DNA of 64,000 bases, from positions 32,816-96,815 of the forward strand of contig JAJFHD010000142.1 of NCBI GenBank assembly GCA_021775805.1. The letters run 5' to 3'. The position numbers and the translations under genes were made by a program. The DNA is from Alphaproteobacteria bacterium (GTDB lineage: Bacteria > Pseudomonadota > Alphaproteobacteria > Rhizobiales > JAJFHC01). Shown in pieces: positions 18,201-27,814 of the stretch (its first letter is position 1; each line of letters opens with the position of its first letter). A model generated the notes under the pieces. It worked only from the letters and a program-made list of their open reading frames with translations. It ran no database searches and had not been told where the DNA came from.

Positions 18201-19370
18201 ATGAGTATATCCCTGACCGCTGAAACAACTGCCCATCGTCTTTCACTCGTTGAACGGATGTGGCGGTTCTGCCGGTTGCTTGGTGCGGGGTTTGCCGCCC
18301 ATTGGATGTTCTACGCGATCGGTGGCCTATACGCCGCCGTGGCCTGGGTCTTTGTGTTCCGGTTGCCTGGCGCGGATTTGTTCAGCGCCTGGAAAATGCT
18401 GAAACTGTTTGTCGTGGCTGCCGTCCCGGCCATGCTCACGTCAGCCCTTCTGGGGCTTGCAGTACACCGTTTCTATCTCGTCGTGACGACGATTAAGCCT
18501 GAGCAGCCGCTGATCGAATTCGTCAGGATATTCAAGGCCGACATCGTCGACATGCGCCGTTATGTGATCGGTGTGCCAATGTTTTTTGCCGTCTTCATCT
18601 TCATGTGTGTTTTCGAGGAGATCAAAACCAACATTCCGATCGTGAATCCATATAGTTGGGACGAAACATTCATGTTGTGGGATAAGTGGCTGCATTTCGG
18701 GCAACACCCGTGGGAGTGGCTCCAGCCGGCCCTCGGATATCCGGTCGTCACCTTCATCATCAGCAAGTTTTACGCGGTCTGGCTGGTCGTCATGTGGATG
18801 GTGTGGATGTGGCTGGCCTTCGACACCAAACTCAGCCATCTGAGGACCCGGTTTTTCGCCTCCTATATGCTTGTCTGGATGCTGGGCGGCAGTCTGCTGG
18901 CGATCGTGTTTTCGTCGGTGGGCCCCTGTTATTACACCAACATTGGCCTGTCTCCGGATCCCTATAGTGGTTTGATGGCTTACCTGAATACCGCAAATAC
19001 GGTCTATCCGATTGAGGCGCTCGCCATGCAGGACATGCTCTGGGAAACCTATGCCGGTAATATTTCGCTGGTTGCCGGAATTTCCGCCATGCCCAGCATG
19101 CACAATGCGACCGCTCTGCTTTTTGTCCTGGCGGTTTGGCCGGTAAACCGCACGCTGGGCATCGCCCTGGCGCTGTTTGCGTTTGTCATCTTCATCGGTT
19201 CCATCCATTTGGGCTGGCATTACGCCATCGACACCTATCTGGCCTATGCCGTAACGGTGCTTTGCTGGTGGATCGCAGGACGCTTTGCAACATGGCACAA
19301 CCGGCGCGACGCATGTCGCCGGTTTGAGCGGATGTTGAATGAAACATCGGGTGTGCCTGCCGCAACCTGA
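18201..19370 (+). CDS. PAP2-family membrane phosphatase (inositolphosphotransferase-like)
   Basis: A 389-residue polytopic membrane protein with five or more strongly hydrophobic segments. The C-terminal PAP2 core has the conserved SMPSMHN motif (AMPSMHNATALL) and GSIHLGWHYAIDTYL, the second and third phosphatase-superfamily motifs. This shape matches the PAP2_3 (Aur1/Ipt1-like) group acting on lipid phosphates. The role is probably lipid head-group transfer or dephosphorylation at the membrane; the substrate is unknown. The start has only a weak ribosome-binding site (GAGCGA). Confidence 0.83.
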   Translation: MSISLTAETTAHRLSLVERMWRFCRLLGAGFAAHWMFYAIGGLYAAVAWVFVFRLPGADLFSAWKMLKLFVVAAVPAMLTSALLGLAVHRFYLVVTTIKPEQPLIEFVRIFKADIVDMRRYVIGVPMFFAVFIFMCVFEEIKTNIPIVNPYSWDETFMLWDKWLHFGQHPWEWLQPALGYPVVTFIISKFYAVWLVVMWMVWMWLAFDTKLSHLRTRFFASYMLVWMLGGSLLAIVFSSVGPCYYTNIGLSPDPYSGLMAYLNTANTVYPIEALAMQDMLWETYAGNISLVAGISAMPSMHNATALLFVLAVWPVNRTLGIALALFAFVIFIGSIHLGWHYAIDTYLAYAVTVLCWWIAGRFATWHNRRDACRRFERMLNETSGVPAAT

Positions 19371-19479
19371 TCCGGACTTCCCCCGGCTAACACGGCGGTC
19401 GACATAATTGTGTCAAGTTTGTTATCCTTGTATGCGTTTAGCACATCGGCATCGCGACTCGGATTAAGAACAGCAGATC

Positions 19480-20157
19480 ATGACGTTAACACACTCAATC
19501 GCACCACCTCAGCGGCCGGCAAAGCGCGGCCGAACCTTCGGGACAGTGATTCTCGGGTGCCTGGCATACATTGTCGCTGGATTGGCAGCCCCGGACACCC
19601 GCGCCCATGCCGTGCAGTTCGAGAGCAAAATAAAGACACTCGAAGCTCTGCCCCCGCCTCGTGCTGGATATCCTGTTCCGACGGATGAAAATATGTTGTT
19701 CTATCTGCAGCGCTCCAAGAACACCAACACGGTCATCTATGCGGCCAGAATGACCGTCGCCGGCGCTTTGGACAGTAAGACGCCGGTCGACGTGTTCTGG
19801 CGCCGCTTCAAGACAACCGGCAAGAAACGCGACTTGAAAAAAGTCGAGCGGAAGCTTGCCTACGGGATTATCACGGAGCCCTACAGCAAGTCTGCAGGCG
19901 CTTTTCTGACCCACATCGTGTCCTATCCAAAACGCAAGGCGATCGTGAAAGTGGACACTGCAGGGCGGCCGATCGCAACAATGAAACTCGGCGACCGAAC
20001 CGTGCGTCTCTCCCACGCCTTTGCCGACGTCGACACATCCGGCTTCTTTCCCGACGTCAAGTCTGTCGACATCTATGGATTCGACGTCGACACCGGCAAG
20101 GTGGTTTGGGAACACATCGAACCGGTCAAGAAGGATCAGCCGTCCAGCGACAGATAG
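19480..20157 (+). CDS. DUF4833 domain-containing exported protein
   Basis: A 225-residue protein with an N-terminal hydrophobic export signal (VILGCLAYIVAGLAA). The body contains MLFYLQRSKNTNTVIYAA, characteristic of DUF4833, followed by VDVFWRRF and a beta-rich C-terminus ending in YGFDVDTGKVVWEHIEP. The family's function is unknown. The neighbouring genes (PAP2 phosphatase upstream, racemase downstream) are same-strand but separated by about 110 bp on each side, so co-transcription is uncertain. Confidence 0.78.
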   Translation: MTLTHSIAPPQRPAKRGRTFGTVILGCLAYIVAGLAAPDTRAHAVQFESKIKTLEALPPPRAGYPVPTDENMLFYLQRSKNTNTVIYAARMTVAGALDSKTPVDVFWRRFKTTGKKRDLKKVERKLAYGIITEPYSKSAGAFLTHIVSYPKRKAIVKVDTAGRPIATMKLGDRTVRLSHAFADVDTSGFFPDVKSVDIYGFDVDTGKVVWEHIEPVKKDQPSSDR

Positions 20158-20269
20158 AGTTGCGCTTGATCGATTACGCCTCACGACCGAATTTGACCGA
20201 TCCTCAGTGTGACCAACGTCGCCTGGCGCGGACATTATTGCAAGCACATGACTACCTTGGAGAATCCCG

Positions 20270-20965
20270 ATGAAGACGATTGGCCTGATCGGCGGGATGA
20301 GTTGGGAAAGCACGGTGGTTTATTATCAACTGCTGAACCGCCTGGCGCGCGAACGGCTGGGGGCGCTGCATTCGGCTGAGCTGCTGTTGTGGTCATTCGA
20401 CTTTGCCCGCATTGAGGCCTTACAGGCCGCCGGCGACTGGGTCGAGGCCGAGAAAGCCATGATAACAGCGGCCCGCAATGTCGAAATAGGCGGTGCGGAC
20501 TGTATCGTCATCTGCACCAACACAATGCACAAGATGGCCAATGCTGTGCAGGACGCCGTGGACATTCCCCTTATCCACATCGCCGACGCAACTGCCGCAC
20601 AAATCAAAAAGAGCAAGGTCCGCAAACCATTGCTGCTGGCGACCCGCTATACAATGGAACAGGACTTCTACAAGGGACACCTGCGGGACCGACATAACAT
20701 CGACGTCTGCATTCCCGACAATCAAGGACGCACCGTCGTGCACGATATCATCTACAACGAACTGTGCCAGGGACTCATCCTGCCGGCCTCAAAACAGCTC
20801 TATCTGGATGCCGTCAGCCGGGCACGTGAAGACGGCGCCGACAGTGTGATATTCGGTTGTACGGAAGTTGGATTGCTGGTTTCACAAGGCGATTTTGACA
20901 TCCCGGCGTTCGACACCACCCAAGCGCATGCAATCGCCGCGCTGGACTTTGCTCTGGCCCCGTAA
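20270..20965 (+). CDS. Aspartate/glutamate racemase family protein (YgeA-like)
   Basis: A PLP-independent two-cysteine racemase of the aspartate racemase branch. Motifs: GLIGGMSWEST at the N-terminus, the first catalytic cysteine in VICTNTMHKM and the second in IFGCTEVGLL. Length (231) matches YgeA-type proteins, some of which act on D/L-homoserine or other amino acids rather than aspartate, so substrate is left open. ATG 20270 has GGAG 7 nt upstream. Confidence 0.9.
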   Translation: MKTIGLIGGMSWESTVVYYQLLNRLARERLGALHSAELLLWSFDFARIEALQAAGDWVEAEKAMITAARNVEIGGADCIVICTNTMHKMANAVQDAVDIPLIHIADATAAQIKKSKVRKPLLLATRYTMEQDFYKGHLRDRHNIDVCIPDNQGRTVVHDIIYNELCQGLILPASKQLYLDAVSRAREDGADSVIFGCTEVGLLVSQGDFDIPAFDTTQAHAIAALDFALAP

Positions 20966-20995
20966 GTCATTGCCCCGTGATGTGCCGGGCTACAG

Positions 20996-21865
20996 TCAAT
21001 CTATCCTGAAACCGTCCTCCCAACGGGTTACCCGGCCGGTCGACGGGGCGGGAAAATGCGCGGTGCACAGGAACGTCGACGTGTCGCAGTAGTCTTCAAA
21101 CAACAAGCGTCTGGTTCGCCCCGCCATGGCGGAGTCGTAGTCCGAGAACATGCCGAGTTCGGGATAGCGCGCCTGTAGCGGCGAATGCACCATATCTCCC
21201 GTGATCAGAGCGTCTGCGGTCCCCGACCCCACATGGACACAAAAGTGATCGATGGTGTGCCCAGGGGACGGGACCAGATGAACGTGGTCGTTGAGCGCGT
21301 GATCGCTTTTGACGATCTCCGCCTTTTGGGCATCGACGATCGGAAACACGGAATCGATCATCCAGCCGCATTTTTCAGGTGTCTCGTTTGCCCTTTCCGT
21401 CCAGTACGCCAGTTCCCTGTCGGCGAACACGTAGCGTGCTTTGGGAAAGGTCGGTACCCATCGTCCATCTTCGAGTCTCGTGTTCCAGCCCACATGATCG
21501 GTGTGCAGATGAGTGCACATGACAAAATCGATATCCTCGAATCTCAGGCCAGCGGCCTTGAAGTTGTCTTCATAGCGGCTGGAGTCCATCATGTTCCACA
21601 TTGGCCGTGTGGGCCGAGGCTTGTGATTGCCGACGCAACTGTCAATCAGGATCGTGTGGTGCGGTGTGCGCACGATGTAGCTTTGAACGCACAGGTTGAC
21701 GTATTGGGTGACAGGGTCAACGAATACGGGTTCAAGCCAGTGACGGTGTTCATCGAGGCGTTCAGGATCCAGAGTTGGAAAGAAATCAAAGACCGGCATG
21801 AACGGGCCTTGGTCCTCCAAAACTTGACCGATTGTTACGTCGCCGAAATCGAGGGATGGGATCAT
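20996..21865 (-). CDS. MBL-fold metallohydrolase (lactonase-like)
   Basis: A 289-residue metallo-beta-lactamase-fold hydrolase with zinc motif CTHLHTDHVGW and further ligand positions in PSPGHTIDHF, TGDMVHSP and CTAHFPAPS. The segment IVRTPHHTILIDSCVGNHK is typical of the branch often annotated as quorum-quenching lactonase or N-acyl homoserine lactonase-like, but no substrate can be assigned. It ends 30 bp from the racemase stop in convergent orientation and starts 193 bp from the divergent M24-fold gene. Confidence 0.85.
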   Translation of the reverse strand: MIPSLDFGDVTIGQVLEDQGPFMPVFDFFPTLDPERLDEHRHWLEPVFVDPVTQYVNLCVQSYIVRTPHHTILIDSCVGNHKPRPTRPMWNMMDSSRYEDNFKAAGLRFEDIDFVMCTHLHTDHVGWNTRLEDGRWVPTFPKARYVFADRELAYWTERANETPEKCGWMIDSVFPIVDAQKAEIVKSDHALNDHVHLVPSPGHTIDHFCVHVGSGTADALITGDMVHSPLQARYPELGMFSDYDSAMAGRTRRLLFEDYCDTSTFLCTAHFPAPSTGRVTRWEDGFRID

Positions 21866-22057
21866 GGCAGTACCAATTCAATTGTGTCCCGGTTTCACTC
21901 AAGTCTATCCGATCGGTGGCGTACAGGATACCAGCCATGGAATCGGATCAGGTCGATGCAGTTTCGTCAAACTGTCAGTTGCAACAAGGTCCTAGATTGA
22001 GGATCATACCCAGACCGCCACCTGGCCCGGTGGCACTTTGGCTCAGGGGAGAAGGCA

Positions 22058-23326
22058 ATGGATCTCGATCAGGACCGTCAAATATTCGATGTGGCAGAAC
22101 ACACCGAACATGTGACCTTTCAGAAAACCACACGCAAATCGGCGTCCGGATTTGATCTGCCGATGATCCTGCACGACCGTCTGGCGTTCACGCCTGAGGA
22201 ATACCTCCGGCGTTACGACGTCCTTCAGGCCGCCATGGAGGAACACGGGTTCGATGCCATTCTCGCAAGAGGTCCGGAGAACATCACCTATTGTTCAGGC
22301 TACGAGACGCCGGGGTACTACAAATATCATTGCATCGTGATCCCGAAGCACGGTGAACCGGTATTCGTTGTCCGGGACTTCGAATGGATCAACACCCCTG
22401 AGTTTGCCTGGAGCACGCGCATCGCCAAGGTCTTCGACTGGGATCACCCGCCCAGTGTCCTGGCAAATGTGCTGCGCCAGATGGGACTGGGAGACGGCAA
22501 GCGGATCGGCGTCGAGAAACAGGGTTTCTTCTATACGGTCGACGAACACGAGACCCTGGCCCGCGACCTGCCCGGCAACAACTACGCCGACGCCACGCAG
22601 CTATTCTGGGATGCGCGTATGATCAAATCCGACGAGGAGATCGCGGTCATGCGGAAATCAGCACACCTCGTCGACCTGGCCATGCAGGCGGGATGGGATG
22701 CATCGGTGCCCGGTGCGTCTGCAGACGAGATTAACGGGGTCGTCAACAAGGTACTGTTTGAGAATGGCGGGCAGTACATGGGGCTGCCGCCGTTTGTGCT
22801 TGCAGGCGAACGTTCCTGCCTGCCGCATCAGACCGGCGGTGCCAACCGCCTGAAGGACAATGATCTGATGTATTTCGAGATCTCTGCATCGCAGCACCGT
22901 TACACGGCAGCCCTCATGCGCACCATCTTTGTCGGCAAGCCCGAGGACGAATGGGTGCGTGCTGCTGAAGCTGTCATTGGGTCGGTTGAAGCCGCCCTGG
23001 AAACCATCAAGCCGGGTGTCACGCCTCACGAGGCGGACACGGCAGCCCGGGCGGTCACACAAAAAGCCGGCTTTGGCTCGTATCACCGCAACCGGCTGGG
23101 CTACTCAATCGGCGTTGCCTATCCGCCCGATTGGGGTGAAGGCGAAATCATTTCGTTGCGCCAGGACGAGCACCGTGAACTGAGACCCGGCATGACCTTC
23201 CATATGCCGCCGCTGTGTCTGAAGTATCGCGAATTCGGCATTGGCTTTTCGGAATCGATCGTCGTGACCGAAACAGGCTGCGAGCGCTTCTCCAAGATGC
23301 CGCGTGAGGTGGTGATCAAGACCTAA
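22058..23326 (+). CDS. M24-fold hydrolase resembling ectoine hydrolase DoeA/EutD
   Basis: A 422-residue pita-bread (M24) protein with creatinase-type N-domain (NITYCSGYETPGYYKYH) and catalytic C-domain. Aligned by motif to metallo-M24 peptidases, most metal ligands are replaced: YFEIS for the first Asp region, AALMRT where SDxTRT is expected, GYSIG for the HGIG region, and FHMPPL where the Glu motif is expected; only a late Glu (FSES) remains. The same pattern, especially GMTFHMPP, is remembered from ectoine hydrolases. No doeB or other ectoine genes are nearby. A ribosome-binding site (AGGGGAGAAGG) precedes ATG 22058. Confidence 0.8.
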   Translation: MDLDQDRQIFDVAEHTEHVTFQKTTRKSASGFDLPMILHDRLAFTPEEYLRRYDVLQAAMEEHGFDAILARGPENITYCSGYETPGYYKYHCIVIPKHGEPVFVVRDFEWINTPEFAWSTRIAKVFDWDHPPSVLANVLRQMGLGDGKRIGVEKQGFFYTVDEHETLARDLPGNNYADATQLFWDARMIKSDEEIAVMRKSAHLVDLAMQAGWDASVPGASADEINGVVNKVLFENGGQYMGLPPFVLAGERSCLPHQTGGANRLKDNDLMYFEISASQHRYTAALMRTIFVGKPEDEWVRAAEAVIGSVEAALETIKPGVTPHEADTAARAVTQKAGFGSYHRNRLGYSIGVAYPPDWGEGEIISLRQDEHRELRPGMTFHMPPLCLKYREFGIGFSESIVVTETGCERFSKMPREVVIKT

Positions 23327-23511
23327 TCCGTCAATCGTCTGCGGGAGGCCAATCGAGGCCGCAAAACGGACTCGCAAACAACCGGGCTCGCCGTCGTTGA
23401 TCTGATTTTATCAAGACATACATTTGCGAAGCCCGGTCGCCATGACCTTGGACCGCGGAACAGTCCTGAGGGGCCGGCATCAACAGCGGCGATTAGTACA
23501 CGCCGCGCGAA

Positions 23512-24489
23512 CTATTTGCAGGCCGTTGGACCACACCAGTTCCCGGTTCCTCCGGAACGTCTTTGAACTCGGTTGCGGCGCGCGGGCCGACTGTATGTCC
23601 GATTGTTTTGATATCCTTGCGTGGCCCCATAGACAGCAGCAGCGCCGGCAAGGCCGCTGATAAAACCGTTCAGAAACGAATTCACGTCGTTCTGTTGCGA
23701 CGACCTGTTTCTACTGTAAAGTTTGGGAGTGGGGCGCGGCCTCGAAGGCCGCTTCTTCCACGCATTCCATGACCGTTCGACTCTGCGTCGTTCCTTCACC
23801 GCTTTGTTGAGAGCCCTGTTTGAATTGGCGATTGATGCGTCATAATTCTTCAACGCCGCCTCCAACTCCTTCAATGAATCGGTGACAATCGACTGGTACT
23901 CCTGAGTCGATACCTTCAGTAGACTTCCCGAAAGCGACCATGACGGTGAAATCGGTTGAGTTGGCAAGCGCCGGAGTCGCGCCATAGACGCTGATGCATT
24001 GGCGAGTGTCGCATCCATGTTGTTTCTGTCTTGGAAGAGATTCCACTGCACCTTGCCCAAATTATAATACTTGGAAATTTTCGGAAACTTCGATTTTACT
24101 TCCCGAATTAGCCGGCGCTTTGCGGTTTCATTCAGCTTTTCAGCTTCGCTCCGTTTGCGCCTGTTGTTCTGCTGCGCCGCCATGAAGCATTTATGGGCGG
24201 CCCTTCGCGCTTGATCTTTCAAATCGTAGCCTTTGCGGCTGAGTTCCCGGGCTTCACGGAGAGCCTTTCCCCAACCGCGAAGATTCTTGACCAACATATC
24301 GCTGGCTATTGCCATCTTCGATCTGCCCTCGATGATGTAGGCCGTCGCTTGAGACCAAAGAGGCGACTTCGAGGCGCTACAGTTCGCGAACCCGGCGGCC
24401 TGTGCAGGGGCAGACATCGCCAAACAAACGATGATGGCCGCTGCGGCACGGCCTGTGACCGACCGCCCGCTATTTGGAGAACGAACCAT
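23512..24489 (-). CDS. Secreted coiled-coil protein of unknown function
   Basis: A 325-residue protein, not recognised. ATG 24489 (GGGAG upstream) gives a signal peptide ending about APAQAAG. The central 200 residues are Lys/Arg/Glu/Ala-rich, mostly helical and probably coiled-coil (AKRRLIREVKSKF, KELEAALKNYDASIANSNRA). A short Gly/Ala hydrophobic patch (FLNGFISGLAGAAAVYGAT) precedes a basic tail ending in a CGPTACK motif. The start overlaps the end of the upstream ankyrin gene by 20 bp, so the two are almost certainly one operon and may work together at the cell envelope. Confidence 0.6.
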   Translation of the reverse strand: MVRSPNSGRSVTGRAAAAIIVCLAMSAPAQAAGFANCSASKSPLWSQATAYIIEGRSKMAIASDMLVKNLRGWGKALREARELSRKGYDLKDQARRAAHKCFMAAQQNNRRKRSEAEKLNETAKRRLIREVKSKFPKISKYYNLGKVQWNLFQDRNNMDATLANASASMARLRRLPTQPISPSWSLSGSLLKVSTQEYQSIVTDSLKELEAALKNYDASIANSNRALNKAVKERRRVERSWNAWKKRPSRPRPTPKLYSRNRSSQQNDVNSFLNGFISGLAGAAAVYGATQGYQNNRTYSRPARRNRVQRRSGGTGNWCGPTACK

Positions 24490-26200
24490 CGCTACAGAAC
24501 TCCCAAGCCAACCAACATCGCTTGTTGATTTTGTTACAGCTGTCCAAAGCACTTTGCCTAGCCTCCCAAATCGAATCTCCGACCGAATACGCCCAGCCAT
24601 TGCCCTTGCGGGCCAAGGATACGCATTGATTTTTGAATGTACTGCGCGACTCGCAACCTCGAGATCTCTTGCGACAGTACTTGATAGCCTCCGCGAGTGC
24701 CTCGTCTTCCGTGTCGGTCAAAAACTGACCGCTCGCTTTGGCGGTCTTCTTGTCCAAAACGATCGCTCCCCAGTTGTTGCCGACCGGAGTGTCGTCACGG
24801 GCAAGTTCCCTCAGTTCCTTGCCTAATGTCTCATCGATTACTCCGTCCGCTAGACCATGCAACCCCCATTGAAAGCTCTTTACGGCTTTCACAGTCTTGC
24901 GACCGGGTGAGCCGTCTATGCCGCCGACCTTGTAACCGCGCAGATAGAGCAGCGACTGAATATTCCTGGTGAAATTTTTGCTCGCCAAAGAACCTTTGGT
25001 GGCATGGCTCATAAGGCTGGACGCAAGATCATAATGACCTGCATACCTCGCCATGTCGGCCGGCGTCACTCGTTTGGCTGATGCCGCAGAAACATCGGCA
25101 CCGGCGGCCACAAGGCTATTGGCAATTTCTGAATGACCGTTCACCGCCGCTACATGGAGTGCAGTGAAGCCTTTCTCCGACTTGGTCCGTGCTTTAGCAC
25201 CCGCCTCAAGCAGAGCTTCAACAATCGACTGTGAATTGCTTGTTGCCGCCAGCATGAGCGGTGTCCATTTTGCGTGTAGCCGTTTATTTGGGTTCAACCC
25301 TTCCTTTAGCTGCAATCGTACCTGTTCCGCGTCACCTGTCCTAATTGCGACTGCGAGCGCTTCAACGGTTGGCACCAATTTCTTGGCGGAACCGGGTCTG
25401 GAAAATCGGGATAGAAGTTCGGCTATGTCGGTTCGCTTGCCCGCATTTGCCAGTTGAAGCGGCGACACATCGAGAAACGTCTTGGTCTCCAGATTTGCTC
25501 CCGATAGAAGCAATAGAGACAGAATATCCCGCTGTCCCTGCAATATTGCCAAATCGCGGGGCGTTAGCCCCTCTTTGCTGGCAGCATCTACGTCAGCACC
25601 TGCATCGATAAGCAACTCTACAATTTCTCTGTTCTTGAGATCGACGGCAAGGAGCAACGGTGTCACGTCAATTTTGCTGAGTTGATTTGGGTCTCCGCCG
25701 GCTTCCAACAGGACTCTGACCGTCTCGGCGGAACCGTTTGCCACGGCCCATTCAAGAGGCGTTGCACCGGCACTACCGTTATAGTTGACGTCTGCGCCAT
25801 GCTCGATCAGAAGACGAACCACCGCTGCATGTTTTCCAGCTACCGCTGCCAGGAGCGGCGTTATCCCAACCGCAGTTTGTCGATTGACACGTGCGCCTTC
25901 TCTCAGAAGCAGATTTACAACGTCCAGATGACCGTTGGCAGCGGCTCGAATGAGTAGGGTCCACCCACGTGGGGACTTGCTTTCCGGAGAGAGGCCAGAC
26001 TTGATTAGATGCTCAAGAACATCGACGTCACCTCGTAGCGCCGCATCATGCCCGATGGCCGTTACATGTGTGCCAATGTCTTCGGCTTTTGCCTTGTTTA
26101 GGGACAATCCAATTGTGTTTACCCAAAGCATCATGCCGAGCGCGACAAGCACAGTCTTTGCAATGAAGTGTGACTGTGTATCACAGACGTTGCATGACAT
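24470..26200 (-). CDS. Ankyrin-repeat / peptidoglycan-binding / DUF4189 exported protein
   Basis: A 576-residue exported protein with an unusual domain series. After a signal peptide (FIAKTVLVALGMMLWV) come about ten ankyrin repeats (residues about 45-405; for example GWTLLIRAAANGHLDVVNLLL). Next is a peptidoglycan-binding-1-like segment (NIQSLLYLRGYKVGGIDGSPGRKT), then a C-terminal DUF4189-like domain starting WGAIVLDKKTAKAS with paired cysteines. ATG 26200 is chosen because GGGGGAAACT precedes it; the frame continues to 26221. This is likely a periplasmic or surface interaction scaffold anchored to the wall. Wobble positions look more AT-rich than in the housekeeping genes. Confidence 0.82.
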   Translation of the reverse strand: MSCNVCDTQSHFIAKTVLVALGMMLWVNTIGLSLNKAKAEDIGTHVTAIGHDAALRGDVDVLEHLIKSGLSPESKSPRGWTLLIRAAANGHLDVVNLLLREGARVNRQTAVGITPLLAAVAGKHAAVVRLLIEHGADVNYNGSAGATPLEWAVANGSAETVRVLLEAGGDPNQLSKIDVTPLLLAVDLKNREIVELLIDAGADVDAASKEGLTPRDLAILQGQRDILSLLLLSGANLETKTFLDVSPLQLANAGKRTDIAELLSRFSRPGSAKKLVPTVEALAVAIRTGDAEQVRLQLKEGLNPNKRLHAKWTPLMLAATSNSQSIVEALLEAGAKARTKSEKGFTALHVAAVNGHSEIANSLVAAGADVSAASAKRVTPADMARYAGHYDLASSLMSHATKGSLASKNFTRNIQSLLYLRGYKVGGIDGSPGRKTVKAVKSFQWGLHGLADGVIDETLGKELRELARDDTPVGNNWGAIVLDKKTAKASGQFLTDTEDEALAEAIKYCRKRSRGCESRSTFKNQCVSLARKGNGWAYSVGDSIWEARQSALDSCNKINKRCWLAWEFCSDGSFSK

Positions 26201-26357
26201 AGTTTCCCCCACAGAAAACATAGGACAACCCGACGAATATACTGTTGTCTACATGTTACACGGTTATTCCAATCAAGACTAATACAAAACAACCGGACCA
26301 CTTCTACTGCGTTTCAGAGATAGATTGGAGTCTTCGCTACTTGGGTAGGCCGGAACT

Positions 26358-27038
26358 TTACGAGGCGCCGTCTCCTTGCCTGTTCTCCGCCACTTTTCTG
26401 TTCACCAAAGCGACACCGACGAAAATGAACATCGTGCCCAGATAATCCCAGACGGATATTTATTCTCCAACGGCGACGACACCAATGATGATGGCGACCA
26501 CGGGAGGAATGTAGGCAACAGAAGAGGCGGAAACAGCGCCCAGGTTTTCAATGATGTAGTAGTAAATGATGTAGACAACCCCTGTTCCGAGCAGTCCCAG
26601 CCCCAAAACCACACCAGCTGCCACCTGAATGTCGCTCCAGACATTACCGATACCGTCGAGGCTCGTGGTGATAGACAGGATCACCAGGCTCAAGCCAAGC
26701 TGATAGGTAATCAGGGCAGAGACCGGGATCTGGAGGGGCAGAATGAACTTCTTCACATACACAAACGAGGCGCCGACGCACAATGATCCAATACCGGCAG
26801 ACAGCACGCCTTCGATGTTGGCGGCGGCTGTGCCGGCGCTGAAGGGGCGTGCAATCAGCAGCACGCCGACAAAGCCGTGCGCTGAGCGTAGAGTGCTACG
26901 GGGATGAGGCCAAACAGCACCCGCAGAAACACAACTTGAAACGGCGAAATGAGGCCGGACGCCATCTTCATGTATATGAAGTTGCTGCCCCCCTATGATG
27001 CCGAGCATCCAGAACGTGGCCAAAGGCAAAAGCTTCAA
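26358..27038 (-). pseudogene. Decayed EamA/DMT-family transporter gene
   Basis: The remains of a ten-helix drug/metabolite exporter. Read from 27038, the opening (LATFWMLGIIGG) switches to another frame that continues as SNFIYMKMASGLIS, then VVFLRVLFGLIPVALYA. It returns to the first frame at GFVGVLLIARPF, with about 60 expected residues missing between, so there is a frameshift plus an internal deletion near 26880. The 3' half is intact in one frame until a TAA at 26460-26462. The same frame then continues through VWDYLGTMFIFVGVALVNRK to a natural stop at 26358-26360. At least three independent lesions show it is inactive. Confidence 0.85.
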
Positions 27039-27235
27039 GACACAACATACTTCCAGATCGTCCCGTCGGAGCGTTCGACACAGACATCATCCCCCTACGG
27101 ACCCTAGAGACAGGAAATCGGTGTCGGCAAGAGAATATTCGATGCTGAAAAAAGCCATCGGATGCCGGGTCCAGTGATGGTGGAGCCCCAATAGCGGAAA
27201 GCGAACTGTTAACAACCCGATGTTAACGTCGGAGC

Positions 27236-27442
27236 ATGGCACCTTATCTGAACTTCTTTGTCCCGCTGGGTTTTTCCGCCCTGGGACTTTGGGCCTTGAT
27301 GATGTGGCCGGGCACGGCCGGAGTTCTGGCCTTTGTCGGGCTGTTCTTCCTGGGATCCTGTCTGGGAGCGTATCTCTTTAAACGTTATGCAACCTTGGAG
27401 CAGATCAAGGCGGATCTGGAGCACAGGGTTCGCAATCCGTGA
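27236..27442 (+). CDS. Small two-helix membrane protein
   Basis: A 68-residue frame with two hydrophobic segments (FFVPLGFSALGLWALMMW and GVLAFVGLFFLGSCLGAYLF) and a charged C-terminal tail (KADLEHRVRNP). GGAG lies very close to ATG 27236, so spacing is poor. No family is recognised. It is convergent with the next gene, whose stop lies 12 bp away. The amphipathic and charged arrangement argues for a real small inner-membrane protein. Confidence 0.5.
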   Translation: MAPYLNFFVPLGFSALGLWALMMWPGTAGVLAFVGLFFLGSCLGAYLFKRYATLEQIKADLEHRVRNP

Positions 27443-27454
27443 GCCGCCCGTGGA

Positions 27455-27814
27455 CTACAATGACAATTCGAATTTGTCCAGTTCCGCAAACACCCCGGAA
27501 TTATAGGCCGACTTGGGAAAGATGAACCGCCGGGGTTTTCCGCTTTCCGTCAGAATGACACATCCGTTTGCGCGAAAAGTGACGGCATAGAAACTCCTGG
27601 ACGTGTCGCCATGGTGCCAGTACAGGAGCGCTTGCCCATCGTTTGCACGCTTTATGCGGAACACGGGATTGCCGAAACCATTGACTTTGGCCTGCATCAG
27701 TATTTCCCGTGCCACCGCCTGCTGGTCGGAACATTTCTCCGACGCATACGCCTCGTGCGCCAACAACATCGGCCCCGCGATAATGCCTGCGAACAATGAC
27801 CGTTGAAGCAACAT
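27455..27814 (-). CDS. Small exported protein of unknown function
   Basis: A 119-residue protein with a signal peptide (LLQRSLFAGIIAGPMLLAHEAYA) and a small mature domain with two cysteines (EKCSDQQ and ANGCVILT). The pattern YWHHGDTSRSFYAVTFRANGCVIL suggests a compact beta-sheet domain, but no family is recognised. ATG 27814 follows AGGA at 9-nt spacing; the 15 additional upstream codons are not protein-like. Confidence 0.6.
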   Translation of the reverse strand: MLLQRSLFAGIIAGPMLLAHEAYASEKCSDQQAVAREILMQAKVNGFGNPVFRIKRANDGQALLYWHHGDTSRSFYAVTFRANGCVILTESGKPRRFIFPKSAYNSGVFAELDKFELSL

